Assembly: GCF_002101775.1 (NCBI RefSeq)
Contig: NZ_LQPI01000048.1
Coordinates: 1 to 64,000 of the forward strand
Reading direction: 5' to 3'
DNA: 64,000 nucleotides
DNA from: Mycolicibacter nonchromogenicus
GTDB lineage: Bacteria > Actinomycetota > Actinomycetes > Mycobacteriales > Mycobacteriaceae
Under the pieces are notes generated by a model that was not told the origin of the DNA, ran no database searches, and saw only the letters and a list, made by a program, of their open reading frames with translations. A program made the translations under genes and the position numbers. Within the stretch, counting starts at the first letter, position 1, and each line of letters starts with the position of its first letter. Below are positions 45,969-56,001 of the stretch, piece after piece.

Positions 45969-46412
45969 ATGAGCAGCCTGACCTTGTGGCACCGCCCGTT
46001 CGACACCGACCGCTGGGTCCGCGACTTCTTCGGCCCGGCCACGGCAAGCGACTGGCGGACGCCTGCGGCGAGCAGATTCTCGCCGGCCGCTGAGATCATC
46101 AAAGACGGCGACGACGCGGTGATCCGGCTTGAGCTGCCGGGCATCGATGTCGACAAGGACGTGACGGTCGAACTCGTCGGCGGTCGCCTGGTGGTGCGCG
46201 GCGAACGCCGCGACGAGCACACCGAGACCGACGGCGACAACCACCGCACGCTGCGGGAGGTGCGCTACGGCGCGTTCCGACGCTCGTTCGGCGTTCCGGC
46301 GCATATCACCAGCGAAGCCGTGACAGCGTCCTATGACGCCGGCGTGCTCACGGTCCGGGTAGCCGGCGTGTACGCGGGCTCCCAGCCGCAGACCATCGCC
46401 ATCACCAAGTAG
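45969..46412 (+). CDS. hsp: Small heat-shock protein Hsp20/Acr2
   Basis: 147 aa alpha-crystallin-domain chaperone. The domain spans about residues 40-140 (AAEIIKDGDDAVIRLELPGIDVDKDVTVEL; GAFRRSFGVPAHI; ASYDAGVLTVRVA, the usual A-x-x-x-n-G-v-L end). ATG 45969 follows GAGGAG with good spacing; a longer frame from 45900 would overlap the promoter. Matches Rv0251c by position. A strong terminator hairpin follows. Confidence 0.92.
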   Translation: MSSLTLWHRPFDTDRWVRDFFGPATASDWRTPAASRFSPAAEIIKDGDDAVIRLELPGIDVDKDVTVELVGGRLVVRGERRDEHTETDGDNHRTLREVRYGAFRRSFGVPAHITSEAVTASYDAGVLTVRVAGVYAGSQPQTIAITK

Positions 46413-46432
46413 CGGCCGCACTCCCACCAGAC

Positions 46433-46472
46433 CCGAAAACCCCTGCACACGTCCGTGTGTGGGGGTTTTCGG
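46433..46472. terminator. Terminator hairpin after hsp20
   Basis: Arms CCGAAAACCCC and GGGGTTTTCGG (11 perfect pairs), then two G-U pairs and CACAC/GTGTG around a 4-nt loop, 18 pairs in all. Starts 20 bp after the hsp20 stop. Confidence 0.75.
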
Positions 46473-46493
46473 CGTTCAACACAGACGGCGTAC

Positions 46494-46513
46494 AACGTGA
46501 TCTGTCTCACGTT
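46494..46513. promoter_or_regulatory. CRP-type palindrome upstream of the Sdh1 operon
   Basis: AACGTGA-N6-TCACGTT is a perfect 7-bp inverted repeat containing the GTGA-N6-TCAC core of mycobacterial CRP sites. It is 63 bp before the first gene of the Sdh1 operon. A CRP/Cmr-type regulator is the obvious candidate. Confidence 0.6.
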
Positions 46514-46576
46514 CCATTCCGTATGTGATTAGCATCGGGTGTACGTACTGTGATCCGTACCACCCGAGGAGGTCTG

Positions 46577-46873
46577 GTGTCGAGCACTACCGAACTCGCC
46601 GAACTGCACACCCTGATTGGGGACCTGCGGCGTTGCGTGCTGGGGCTGAAGACCCGCTTCGGCGACATTCCCGGCATGCGCCGCATCGAATTGGACGCTG
46701 AGCGCATCCTCACTGACGTTCAACTCCTCGAATCTGACGCCGGAGAGATGGATCTGGAGCGCTGGGCAGCCGAGCGAGCGCCCGAGAAGATCACCATCCC
46801 CGACACCGAATACGACAGCGAATTCTGGCGCGACGTCGACGACGAAGGCGTCGGCGGCCAAGGCAGGTACTAA
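46577..46873 (+). CDS. Conserved small protein of the Sdh1 operon (Rv0250c family)
   Basis: 98 aa from GTG 46577, which has AGGAGG upstream. Soluble, mostly helical; the C-terminal motif KITIPDTEYDSEFWRDVDDEGVGGQGRY is almost the same as in the Rv0250c protein. Its function is unknown. It always precedes the Sdh1 genes as far as I recall, so a role in assembly or regulation of that complex is plausible but unproved. 71 bp separate it from the membrane subunit gene. Confidence 0.85.
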   Translation: MSSTTELAELHTLIGDLRRCVLGLKTRFGDIPGMRRIELDAERILTDVQLLESDAGEMDLERWAAERAPEKITIPDTEYDSEFWRDVDDEGVGGQGRY

Positions 46874-46944
46874 CCCAACACTGGGTGCTGCTTGCGGCCA
46901 AGGGGCGCCCTCCGACGAACTGAGCCGAAGGGAACCCCATCCAG

Positions 46945-47769
46945 ATGAGTGCACCCGCCGTGAACCGTCCCGGCGTCTTCTCGGCGACTCGCGCACGGAT
47001 TGCCAATCGGACATTGCGGACCGACCGCTGGTGGCTCTCCCCGCTGCGAATCGACCTGGGTTTTGCCGCCTTCCTGATCTATGCGACGGCGCGCGGGTTC
47101 CAGCAGAACCACTACTTCGTCGAGAAGTACCACTACCTGACACCGTTCTACTCACCGTGTGTGAGCCAGGGTTGTCTCCCCGAGGCCAGCGAATTCTGGC
47201 CACGATTCCTGCCCGATGTGTGGTGGCTGCCGTACGCGGCGATGTCGTTGCCGTTCCTGTTGCTTTTCCGGCTGACCTGCTACTACTACCGCGGCGCCTA
47301 CTACCGCACGGTGTGGCAGTCGCCGACGGCGTGTGCCGTCCCCGAGCCCCGCGCCCATTACACCGGGGAGACGCGGTTTCCGCTGATCATCCAGAACAGC
47401 CACCGCTACTTCTTCTACATCGCCGCGGTCATCTCGATCATCAACACCAACGATGCGATCGGGGCATTCCACTCCGACACCGGCCCACACGGTTTCGGGT
47501 TCGGGCTGGGCAATCTCATTCTGGTCGGCAACGTCATCATGCTGTGGACCTACACCCTGTCCTGTCACTCGTGCCGGCACGTGTTCGGCGGGCGGCTCAA
47601 GCACTTCTCCAAGAATCCAGTGCGGTACTGGATGTGGTCGCAGATCAGCAAGATCAACGTGCATCACAAGCAATTCGCCTGGATCACCCTGGGCACGCTG
47701 ATGGTGACCGACTTCTACATCATGCTGGTCGCCAGCGGCACCATCAGCGACCTGCGATTCATCGGCTGA
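46945..47769 (+). CDS. Succinate dehydrogenase (Sdh1) membrane anchor subunit
   Basis: 274 aa with five or so hydrophobic segments (RIDLGFAAFLIYAT; WWLPYAAMSLPFLLLFRLT; YFFYIAAVISIINTNDAIGAF; LILVGNVIMLWTYTLSCHSC; FAWITLGTLMVTDFYIMLV). Histidines in or near these helices could ligate heme. Equivalent to Rv0249c, the single large anchor of mycobacterial Sdh1. Precedes sdhA by 39 bp. Confidence 0.9.
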   Translation: MSAPAVNRPGVFSATRARIANRTLRTDRWWLSPLRIDLGFAAFLIYATARGFQQNHYFVEKYHYLTPFYSPCVSQGCLPEASEFWPRFLPDVWWLPYAAMSLPFLLLFRLTCYYYRGAYYRTVWQSPTACAVPEPRAHYTGETRFPLIIQNSHRYFFYIAAVISIINTNDAIGAFHSDTGPHGFGFGLGNLILVGNVIMLWTYTLSCHSCRHVFGGRLKHFSKNPVRYWMWSQISKINVHHKQFAWITLGTLMVTDFYIMLVASGTISDLRFIG

Positions 47770-47808
47770 CAAGCGTTTTCGTGTCAACTCTTAGACGAGT
47801 GAGGATTC

Positions 47809-49728
47809 ATGGTTGAAGTCGAACGGCACTCCTACGACGTAGTCGTGATCGGTGCCGGCGGCGCTGGCCTGCGCGCGGTCATCGAAGCCCGTGAACAGGG
47901 CCTGAGCGTCGCGGTGGTGTGCAAGTCGCTGTTCGGCAAGGCGCACACCGTCATGGCCGAGGGTGGCTGCGCGGCGTCGATGGGCAACGTCAACTCCAAG
48001 GACAACTGGCAGGTGCACTTCCGCGACACCATGCGCGGCGGGAAGTTCCTCAACAACTGGCGGATGGCCGAACTCCACGCCCGCGAAGCACCCGAACGGG
48101 TCTGGGAATTGGAGACCTACGGCGCGCTGTTCGACCGCACCCCCGACGGAAAGATCAGCCAGCGCAACTTCGGCGGCCACACCTATCCGCGGCTGGCCCA
48201 CGTCGGTGACCGCACCGGCCTGGAGTTGATCCGCACCATGCAGCAGAAGGTCGTCTCGCTGCAGCAGGACGACTACGCCGAGTTCGGTGACTACGAGGCG
48301 CGGATCAAGATCTTCCACGAGTGCACCATCACCGAACTGATCAAAGACGAAGCCACCGGAGCTATTTCGGGTGCGTTTGGCTACTGGCGGGAAAGCGGCG
48401 ACTTCGTGTTGTTCGAAGCGCCGGCGATCGTGTTGGCCACCGGCGGCATCGGCAAGTCGTTCAAGGTGACGTCGAACTCCTGGGAGTACACCGGCGACGG
48501 CCACGCGCTGGCACTGCGAGCCGGTGCGTCGCTGATCAACATGGAATTCGTGCAGTTCCACCCGACCGGCATGGTGTGGCCCCCCAGCGTCAAGGGGATC
48601 CTGGTCACCGAAGGCGTTCGCGGCGACGGCGGGGTGCTCAAGAACTCCGACGGAACCCGGTTCATGTTCGACTACATCCCGCCGGTGTTCAAGGGCCAGT
48701 ACGCCGAGACCGAACAAGAAGCCGATCAGTGGCTCAAGGACAACGACTCGGCCCGCCGTACGCCGGACCTGCTGCCACGTGACGAGGTGGCCCGCGCCAT
48801 CAACTCCGAGGTCAAGGCCGGACGCGGTTCGCCGCACGGCGGGGTGTTCCTCGACATCGCGTCACGGCTGACGCCGGAGGAGATCAAGCGCCGGCTGCCC
48901 TCGATGTACCACCAGTTCATGCAGCTGGCCGAGGTCGACATCACCAAGGACGCAATGGAAGTCGGCCCCACCTGCCACTACGTGATGGGCGGCATCGAGG
49001 TCGACCCGGACACCGGTGCGGCGGCGGTGCCCGGCCTGTTCGCCGCCGGCGAATGCTCCGGCGGGATGCACGGATCCAACCGGCTGGGCGGCAACTCGCT
49101 GTCGGACCTGCTGGTGTTCGGCCGCCGCGCCGGTTTGGGCGCGGCGCAGTATGTGCAGGGTCTGGGCGCTCGGCCGGCGGTGACGCCGGCTGCCTTGGAG
49201 GCCGCCGCCGAGTTGGCACTGGCGCCGTTCAACGGGCCGGCTGGTGGCGGCACACCGGAGAACCCGTACACCCTGCACTCCGATCTGCAACAGTCGATGA
49301 ACGACCTGGTGGGCATCATCCGCAATGCCGACGAGCTCGAGCAGGCCCTGGTCCGCATCGAGGAGTTCAAGGCCCGGTTTGCGGCCGTCACCGTCGACGG
49401 CGGACGCCACTACAACCCGGGCTGGCATCTGGCCGTCGACCTGCGCAACATGCTGCTGGTCAGTGAATGCGTGGCCAAGGCCGCGCTGCAACGCACCGAG
49501 AGTCGCGGCGGACACACCCGCGATGACCACCCGGGGATGGACCCCAATTGGCGCAAGACCCTGCTGGTCTGCCGCGTGGCGGACCACAGCGCCGTTCCCG
49601 ACATCACCGTCACGCCGGAGCCTCAGCCCGGGATGCGTGAGGACTTGCTGGAGCTGTTCGAGATCTCCGAGTTGGAGAAGTACTACACCGACCAAGAGCT
49701 GGCGCAACATCCGGGACGGAGAGCGTAA
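47809..49728 (+). CDS. sdhA: Succinate dehydrogenase (Sdh1) flavoprotein subunit
   Basis: 639 aa. FAD-binding GAGGAGLRAVIEA at about residue 14; FAD-linking region KAHTVMAEGGCAA with His; substrate region FVQFHPTGMVWPP; active-site GSNRLGGNSLSDLLVFGRRAG with conserved Arg. Matches Rv0248c (646 aa recalled). The stop overlaps the sdhB start by 1 nt. Oxidises succinate to fumarate in the respiratory chain. Confidence 0.95.
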   Translation: MVEVERHSYDVVVIGAGGAGLRAVIEAREQGLSVAVVCKSLFGKAHTVMAEGGCAASMGNVNSKDNWQVHFRDTMRGGKFLNNWRMAELHAREAPERVWELETYGALFDRTPDGKISQRNFGGHTYPRLAHVGDRTGLELIRTMQQKVVSLQQDDYAEFGDYEARIKIFHECTITELIKDEATGAISGAFGYWRESGDFVLFEAPAIVLATGGIGKSFKVTSNSWEYTGDGHALALRAGASLINMEFVQFHPTGMVWPPSVKGILVTEGVRGDGGVLKNSDGTRFMFDYIPPVFKGQYAETEQEADQWLKDNDSARRTPDLLPRDEVARAINSEVKAGRGSPHGGVFLDIASRLTPEEIKRRLPSMYHQFMQLAEVDITKDAMEVGPTCHYVMGGIEVDPDTGAAAVPGLFAAGECSGGMHGSNRLGGNSLSDLLVFGRRAGLGAAQYVQGLGARPAVTPAALEAAAELALAPFNGPAGGGTPENPYTLHSDLQQSMNDLVGIIRNADELEQALVRIEEFKARFAAVTVDGGRHYNPGWHLAVDLRNMLLVSECVAKAALQRTESRGGHTRDDHPGMDPNWRKTLLVCRVADHSAVPDITVTPEPQPGMREDLLELFEISELEKYYTDQELAQHPGRRA

Positions 49729-50483
49729 TGACACACAACGCCCACCTGCGAGTCTGGCGAGGTGACGTTGACGGCGGTGGACTGCAGGATTTCGAGGTCG
49801 AGGTCAACGAGGGTGAGGTGGTGCTCGACGTCATCCACCGCCTGCAGGCCACCCAGACCCCGGACCTGGCGGTGCGCTGGAACTGCAAGGCCGGCAAGTG
49901 CGGATCGTGTTCGGCGGAGATCAACGGCTTTCCCCGGCTGATGTGTATGACGCGGATGTCGATGTTCGACCCGGCCGAAACGATCACGGTGACCCCGGTG
50001 CGCACCTTCCCGGTGGTCCGCGACCTGGTCACCGACGTCTCGTTCAACTACCAGAAGGCCCGCGAGATGCCGGCGTTCAAGCCCCCGGCGGATCTCAAGC
50101 CCGGCGAGTACCGGATGCAGCAGGTCGATGTGGAGCGCTCCCAGGAGTTCCGCAAGTGCATCGAATGCTTCCTGTGCCAGAACGTCTGCCACGTCATCCG
50201 GGACCACGAGGAGAACAAGCCCCGGTTCTCTGGGCCGCGCATGTTCATCCGGCTCGCGGAGTTGGACATGCATCCCCTCGACGCCGCCGACCGGCGCGAC
50301 TTCGGCCAGGACGAAGCCGGTCTCGGCCTGTGCAACATCACCAAGTGCTGCACCGAGGTCTGCCCCGAGCACATCACGATCACCGACAACGCCATCATCC
50401 CGATGAAGGAACGGGTGGCCGGCAACCGCTATGACCCCGTGGTCTGGCTCGGCCGAAAGATCTTCCGGCGCAAGGCCGACTGA
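49728..50483 (+). CDS. sdhB: Succinate dehydrogenase (Sdh1) iron-sulfur subunit
   Basis: 251 aa. 2Fe-2S motif CKAGKCGSC near residue 58; C-terminal CIECFLCQNVCHVI and CNITKCCTEVCPEHI for the 4Fe-4S and 3Fe-4S clusters. Matches Rv0247c. ATG 49728 overlaps the sdhA TAA. Last gene of the operon, convergent with the SuhB-like gene 21 bp later; no hairpin terminator is seen in the gap. Confidence 0.95.
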   Translation: MTHNAHLRVWRGDVDGGGLQDFEVEVNEGEVVLDVIHRLQATQTPDLAVRWNCKAGKCGSCSAEINGFPRLMCMTRMSMFDPAETITVTPVRTFPVVRDLVTDVSFNYQKAREMPAFKPPADLKPGEYRMQQVDVERSQEFRKCIECFLCQNVCHVIRDHEENKPRFSGPRMFIRLAELDMHPLDAADRRDFGQDEAGLGLCNITKCCTEVCPEHITITDNAIIPMKERVAGNRYDPVVWLGRKIFRRKAD

Positions 50484-50504
50484 CGGCCGCGGTTTCCGCT
50501 TGGG

Positions 50505-51374
50505 CTACTGCGCAATAGCGTCCCAGCCGCCTTCACGCCGCAGCATCGCGACCAAGGCGTCGGCGACGCCAGGTGCTGCGGCGACGCACAGGTCGCCGCT
50601 GTCGATGTCCGGCCCGGGCAACACCACCCGCGCCCCGGCCTCCACCGCGATCAGCGCTCCGGCGGCGTAGTCCCACGGCTTGATCCCATGCTCGTAGTAG
50701 GCATCCAGCCGCCCGGCGGCGACCATGCACAAGTCCAGCGCAGCCGACCCGATCCGGCGTACGTCGCGCACCTGCGGCAGTAGCCGCGCAAGCAAGGCGG
50801 CCTGGGCAGCCCGGCGCCCCGGCGAGTAGCCGAATCCGGTGCCCAGCAGCGCCAGCGACAATTCGGTCACATCGGTGCAACGCAGGCTGACAATCCCCTG
50901 CGCATCGGTCACTCGGGCGCCTGATCCTGCTGCGGCAGAATAGATCCGGTCACCAACCACGTCGGCGACCGCGCCGGCCACCGAGACCCCGCCGATCTGG
51001 GCCGCCACCGACACCGCGTAGGCCGGGACGTCGTACATGAAGTTCACGGTGCCGTCGATCGGATCGACCACCCAGGTGACGGCACCCGGATCCTGGCCGG
51101 AGACATCGCCGGAGCCTCCGCCTTCCTCGCCCAGTACGGCATCACCGGGCCGAAGCCGTGCCAGCCGTTCCCGGATGAATCTCTCGGTGTCGGTGTCGAC
51201 CACGGTCACCGGATCGGTGGGACTGCTCTTGGTCTGGACCAGGCCCGAGGACGACTCGATCCCTTCCGCGCCGAACACCTCGGCGCGTCGACGCCGCACG
51301 AAGGCGGCGGCCTCAGCCACCAGTGCCTCGGCGGTGGTCCTCAACTGCACGGGGTCGCTACCACTGGGCGCCAT
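50505..51374 (-). CDS. Inositol monophosphatase family protein (SuhB-like)
   Basis: 289 aa from ATG 51374. Mg-binding motifs VLGEEGGG (residues about 88-95), WVVDPIDGTVNF and GIKPWDYAAGALIAVEAGA are those of inositol-1-phosphatase and related phosphatases. M. tuberculosis has several paralogues (SuhB, ImpA, ImpC, CysQ) but none at this place that I recall. Whether the substrate is inositol phosphate is inferred. An in-frame start 12 codons upstream is possible. Confidence 0.88.
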   Translation of the reverse strand: MAPSGSDPVQLRTTAEALVAEAAAFVRRRRAEVFGAEGIESSSGLVQTKSSPTDPVTVVDTDTERFIRERLARLRPGDAVLGEEGGGSGDVSGQDPGAVTWVVDPIDGTVNFMYDVPAYAVSVAAQIGGVSVAGAVADVVGDRIYSAAAGSGARVTDAQGIVSLRCTDVTELSLALLGTGFGYSPGRRAAQAALLARLLPQVRDVRRIGSAALDLCMVAAGRLDAYYEHGIKPWDYAAGALIAVEAGARVVLPGPDIDSGDLCVAAAPGVADALVAMLRREGGWDAIAQ

Positions 51375-51437
51375 AGCCCCATAGCAACACATCCGCGGCA
51401 CTCGTCGCATCCCGCGACAACTGCCGCAACGCCGACG

Positions 51438-52127
<690 letters not shown>

Positions 52128-52132
52128 TTACG

Positions 52133-52146
52133 TTACTGGTGGGTAA
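52133..52146. promoter_or_regulatory. Operator palindrome, site A (fadE5)
   Basis: TTACTGGTGGGTAA lies 50 bp upstream of fadE5; flanking G and C extend it to a GTTAC-N6-GTAAC palindrome. It shares TTAC(T/C)...G.GTAA with sites at 57418-57431 and 62616-62629. Likely bound by the TetR protein encoded at 61951-62577. Confidence 0.6.
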
Positions 52147-52195
52147 CTTAAGCCTGAGTACCCAACCACAGGTGGCATTCCATGAGGAGGAAGTA

Positions 52196-54031
52196 GTGAG
52201 CCACTACAAGAGCAATGTCCGTGACCAGGTGTTCAACCTGTTCGAAGTGCTGGGCTTGGACCAGGTCTTCGGCGAGGGCGACTACGCCGACCTGGATGTC
52301 GACACCGCTCAGGAAATGCTCGGCGAGATGGTGCGGCTGGCCGAGGGTCCGATCGCGGAGTCCTTCGTCGACGGTGACCGCAACCCGCCGGTGTTCGACC
52401 CGGCCACTCACTCGGTGACACTGCCCGAGTCCTTCAAGAAGTCCGTGCGCGCCCACCTGGAAGGCGGCTGGGACCGCGTCGGGGTCATCGAGGAGCTCGG
52501 CGGAATCCCCATGCCCAAGGTCCTGATGTGGGCGCTGCAGGAGCACATCCTGGGGGCCAACCCCGCGGTGTGGATGTACGGCGGCGGCGCCGGCTTCGCC
52601 AACATCTTCTACAACATCGCCACCGAAGAGCAGAAGAAGTGGGCCATCCTCGCCGCTGAGCGCGGCTGGGGCTCGACCATGGTGCTGACCGAGCCGGACG
52701 CCGGCTCGGACGTGGGCGCCGGGCGGACCAAGGCCATCCAGCAGGAGGACGGCTCGTGGCACATCGACGGCGTCAAGCGGTTCATCACTTCGGCTGACTC
52801 CGACGACCTGTTCGAGAACATCTTCCACCTCGTGCTGGCTCGCCCCGAGGGCGCAAAGCCCGGCACCAAGGGCCTGTCGTTGTTCTTCGTGCCCAAGTTC
52901 CTGTTCGACTTCGAAACCGGCGAACTCGGCGAGCGCAACGGTGTGTTCGTCACCAACGTCGAGCACAAGATGGGCCTGAAGGTCTCGGCCACGTGTGAGC
53001 TGACCTTCGGCCAGCACGGGGTACCGGCCAAGGGCTGGCTCGTGGGCGACGTGCACGACGGCATCGCGCAGATGTTCGACGTGATCGAGCAGGCCCGGAT
53101 GATGGTCGGTACCAAGGCCATCGCCACGCTGTCCACCGGCTACCTCAACGCACTCGAGTACGCCAAGGAGCGGGTGCAGGGCGCCGACCTGACCCAGATG
53201 ACCGACAAGACCGCGCCGCGGGTGACCATCACCCACCACCCGGACGTCCGCCGGTCGTTGATGACCCAGAAGGCCTACGCCGAGGGTCTGCGGGCGCTGT
53301 ACATGTACACCGCCAGCTTCCAGGACGCGGTGGTCGCCGAGAAGCTGCACGGCGTGGACGCCGACCTGGCGGTCCGGATCAACGACCTGATGCTGCCGAT
53401 CGTCAAGGGCGTCGGCTCCGAGCAGGCCTACGCCAAGCTCACCGAGAGTCTGCAGACTCTGGGCGGCTCGGGCTTCCTGCAGGACTACCCGATCGAGCAG
53501 TACATCCGTGACGCCAAGATCGACTCGCTCTACGAGGGCACGACGGCGATTCAGGCGCAGGACTTCTTCTTCCGCAAGATCATCCGCGACAAGGGCGCTG
53601 CGCTGGGCCACGTCGCGGGCGAGATCGAGACCTTCATCAAGAACGAGACCGGCAACGGGCGGCTGAAGGCCGAGCGGGAACTGCTGGCCACCGCGCTGGC
53701 GGACGTTCAGGGCATGGCGGCGACGCTGACCGGTTACCTGATGGCCGCGCAGGAGGACATCTCCAGCATCTACAAGGTGGGCCTGGGTTCGGTGCGCTTC
53801 TTGATGAGCGTCGGCGACCTGCTGATCGGCTGGCTGCTGACCCGCCAGGCAGCGGTGGCTGTGGAGAAGCTCGACGCCGGCGCGCAGGGTGCCGACCGCT
53901 CCTTCTACGAGGGCAAGATCGCGGTGGCATCGTTCTTCACCAAGAACTTCCTGCCGTTGCTGACCAGCACTCGCTCGGTGCTCGAGAACATCGACAACGA
54001 CATCATGGAGCTCGACGAAGCGGCGTTCTAA
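52196..54031 (+). CDS. fadE5: Acyl-CoA dehydrogenase FadE5
   Basis: 611 aa, the same as M. tuberculosis FadE5 (Rv0244c), and near-identical in blocks such as [20 protein letters not shown] (here read from GTG), [49 protein letters not shown] and [12 protein letters not shown]. The long C-terminal extension is characteristic of this acyl-CoA dehydrogenase subgroup. Broad-range fatty acyl-CoA oxidation is known for the family. GAGGAGGAAG precedes GTG 52196. A terminator hairpin lies 20 bp downstream. Confidence 0.96.
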   Translation: MSHYKSNVRDQVFNLFEVLGLDQVFGEGDYADLDVDTAQEMLGEMVRLAEGPIAESFVDGDRNPPVFDPATHSVTLPESFKKSVRAHLEGGWDRVGVIEELGGIPMPKVLMWALQEHILGANPAVWMYGGGAGFANIFYNIATEEQKKWAILAAERGWGSTMVLTEPDAGSDVGAGRTKAIQQEDGSWHIDGVKRFITSADSDDLFENIFHLVLARPEGAKPGTKGLSLFFVPKFLFDFETGELGERNGVFVTNVEHKMGLKVSATCELTFGQHGVPAKGWLVGDVHDGIAQMFDVIEQARMMVGTKAIATLSTGYLNALEYAKERVQGADLTQMTDKTAPRVTITHHPDVRRSLMTQKAYAEGLRALYMYTASFQDAVVAEKLHGVDADLAVRINDLMLPIVKGVGSEQAYAKLTESLQTLGGSGFLQDYPIEQYIRDAKIDSLYEGTTAIQAQDFFFRKIIRDKGAALGHVAGEIETFIKNETGNGRLKAERELLATALADVQGMAATLTGYLMAAQEDISSIYKVGLGSVRFLMSVGDLLIGWLLTRQAAVAVEKLDAGAQGADRSFYEGKIAVASFFTKNFLPLLTSTRSVLENIDNDIMELDEAAF

Positions 54032-54050
54032 ACGCTGAGCACAGACTGCG

Positions 54051-54081
54051 CAGGCCCCCGGGGAGACCCCTTGGGGGCCTG
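54051..54081 (+). terminator. Terminator after fadE5
   Basis: CAGGCCCCC (54051-54059) pairs perfectly with GGGGGCCTG (54073-54081), followed by TTGCATTG. Starts 20 bp after the fadE5 stop. Confidence 0.7.
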
Positions 54082-54169
54082 TTGCATTGACGGGGCCAGG
54101 TCAGGTTTGTCCTGATTTGTGGGATGCATGGCGTAGACGCCATCCGGGTGGGCGTCGGACACTGAGGAC

Positions 54170-55132
54170 GTGCCTCGCCACGTCGTCATCCTCGGTTACC
54201 CCGGCATCCAGTCACTGGATGTCTTCGGGCCCGCCGAGGTCTTCGCGACCGCGACACTCGTGCTGCACGGTCAGGGACGTGGTGCGGGCGGCTATCGGGT
54301 CACGGTGGCGAGCGTCGACGGCGCGCCGATCGCCACCAGCAGCGGGCTGGCGCTGCTGCCGAGCCCCCTTCCCCAACCGACCGAGTCCGTCGACACCCTG
54401 GTGCTGCCCGGCGGCGCCGGCGCAGACACGGCCCACGCCGAAGCCGTCGAGTGGGTCCGCAGCGCCTCGGCCCACTGCCGGCGCGTGGTCAGCGTCTGTA
54501 CCGGGGCGTTCCTGGCCGCACGGGCGGGTCTGCTCGACGGCTGCCGCGCCACCACGCACTGGGCGTTCGCCGATGCGCTGGCCCGTGAGTTCCCCGCGGT
54601 CACGGTCGACCCGGAACCCATCTTCGTGCGCAGTTCGGAGACGGTGTGGACCGCGGCCGGGGTCACCGCCGGCATCGATCTGGCCCTGGCGTTGGTGGAG
54701 GAAGACTACGGAACCGAGGTGGCGCAGACCACCGCCCGCTGGCTGGTGCTGTATCTGCGGCGCCCCGGCGGCCAGTCCCAGTTTGCGGAGCCCGGGTGGC
54801 TGCCGCGCTCGCGGCGCGCGCCCATCCGCGCCGTCCAGGAGCTGATCGAATCCGAGCCCGGGCGCACGCACCGCATCCACGAACTGGCGGCGCGCGCCTC
54901 GATGAGTCCGCGCCATTTCACCCGGGTCTTCACCGACGAAGTGGGGATGGCTCCGGGCGCGTACGTCGAGCGCGTGCGCACCGAGGCCGCCCGCCGGCAA
55001 CTCGAGGAGACCGACGACACCGTGGTCGCGATCGCCGGCCGCTGTGGCTTCGGAACCGCGGAAACACTGCGGCGCACCTTTATCCGCCGTCTCGGCATTT
55101 CACCCGATCACTACCGCAAGACCTTCGCCTGA
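54170..55132 (+). CDS. GlxA-family regulator: DJ-1/PfpI domain plus AraC HTH
   Basis: 320 aa. Residues about 1-190 are a DJ-1/PfpI (class I glutamine amidotransferase-like) fold with VLPGGAGAD and the nucleophile elbow VVSVCTGAFLAARAGLL; residues about 220-318 are an AraC-type DNA-binding domain (IHELAARASMSPRHFTRVF; VAIAGRCGFGTAETLRRTF; LGISPDHYRKTF). Likely controls the next gene, a free DJ-1 protein 12 bp downstream. GTG 54170 is the start. Not part of the Rv0243-Rv0244c backbone. Confidence 0.9.
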   Translation: MPRHVVILGYPGIQSLDVFGPAEVFATATLVLHGQGRGAGGYRVTVASVDGAPIATSSGLALLPSPLPQPTESVDTLVLPGGAGADTAHAEAVEWVRSASAHCRRVVSVCTGAFLAARAGLLDGCRATTHWAFADALAREFPAVTVDPEPIFVRSSETVWTAAGVTAGIDLALALVEEDYGTEVAQTTARWLVLYLRRPGGQSQFAEPGWLPRSRRAPIRAVQELIESEPGRTHRIHELAARASMSPRHFTRVFTDEVGMAPGAYVERVRTEAARRQLEETDDTVVAIAGRCGFGTAETLRRTFIRRLGISPDHYRKTFA

Positions 55133-55144
55133 AAGGAAAACGCC

Positions 55145-55873
55145 ATGCAGATCGCAATCGTGCTCTACCCCGGATTCACCTCCCTGGACTTCATCGGCCC
55201 CTACGAGGTGTTGCGCTGGCTTCCTGATGCCCAGGTGCGCTTCGTGTGGCACGAGCCGGGACCGATCACCGCCGACTCCGGCGTACTGGTGGTCGGGGCA
55301 ACCCATTCGTTTGACGAGACGCCCACGCCCGACGTGATTCTGATCCCCGGCGGGATGACGACCATCGAACACGCCCGCGACGAGAAGCTGCTGGACTGGG
55401 TCCGAGCCGCTCACCGCACAGCGACGTGGACGGCGTCGGTGTGCTCGGGGTCGGTCATCCTCGGCGCCGCCGGGCTGCTCACCGGAAGGCGCGCCACCTC
55501 GCACTGGATGGCACTGCCGGCGCTGAAGACGTTCGGCGCCACCGCCGTCGGTGACGAGCGCATCGTGCACGAGGGGGACATCGTCACCTGCGCGGGAGTC
55601 TCAGCCGGTATCGACCTCGGATTGTGGCTGGCCGGCCAGATCGGCGGCGAGGGCCGGGCCAAGGCGATCCAGTTGTCGATGGAATACGACCCCCAGCCAC
55701 CATTCGACTCCGGCCACACCTCGAAGGCATCGGTGCAGACCAAGGCAGCGGCCACCGCGCTGATGGCCAAGGAGCTGGCGAAGCCTGCCCAATTGAAGGC
55801 CAGCGCGCTGTTGCTGTGGGACCAGGCGATCGGCGCGGTGCGCAACCGGCGAAGCCAAACGGTCCGCCGCTGA
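55145..55873 (+). CDS. DJ-1/PfpI family protein (isonitrile-hydratase-like)
   Basis: 242 aa. IPGGMTTIEHARDEKLL and nucleophile elbow TASVCSGSVILGAAGLL, followed by RRATSHWMAL, are as in bacterial isocyanide hydratase and related DJ-1 enzymes. Substrate unknown; the cysteine in SVCSGS is the presumed nucleophile. AAGGAAA precedes ATG 55145. Its stop codon is inside the hairpin at 55861-55897. Confidence 0.85.
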   Translation: MQIAIVLYPGFTSLDFIGPYEVLRWLPDAQVRFVWHEPGPITADSGVLVVGATHSFDETPTPDVILIPGGMTTIEHARDEKLLDWVRAAHRTATWTASVCSGSVILGAAGLLTGRRATSHWMALPALKTFGATAVGDERIVHEGDIVTCAGVSAGIDLGLWLAGQIGGEGRAKAIQLSMEYDPQPPFDSGHTSKASVQTKAAATALMAKELAKPAQLKASALLLWDQAIGAVRNRRSQTVRR

Positions 55874-55897
55874 ATCCCCTCAGTTCAGCGGCGGACC
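55861..55897. terminator. Terminator-like hairpin enclosing the DJ-1 gene stop codon
   Basis: Arms 55861-55873 and 55885-55897 form a perfect 13-bp inverted repeat with an 11-nt loop. The left arm is the last four codons and TGA stop of the DJ-1 gene. No T-tract follows. It lies between convergent genes. Confidence 0.65.
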
Positions 55898-56001
55898 GGG
55901 CAGCCTGCTTCGCGCGCTGCCACCGGGGCGCGCGGGTCGCGAAGCGAACCGGTGTCTGAATTACCCCGAGTCGGCGGGTGCCAAACGTCGGATCGTCGCC
56001 T

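Noticed and set aside
52132-52147. GTTAC-N6-GTAAC before fadE5 as a GlnR box
   Set aside because: The same core recurs at the fadA2/fabG4 region and before tetR, which fits a lipid regulator; GlnR control of fadE5 has no other support.
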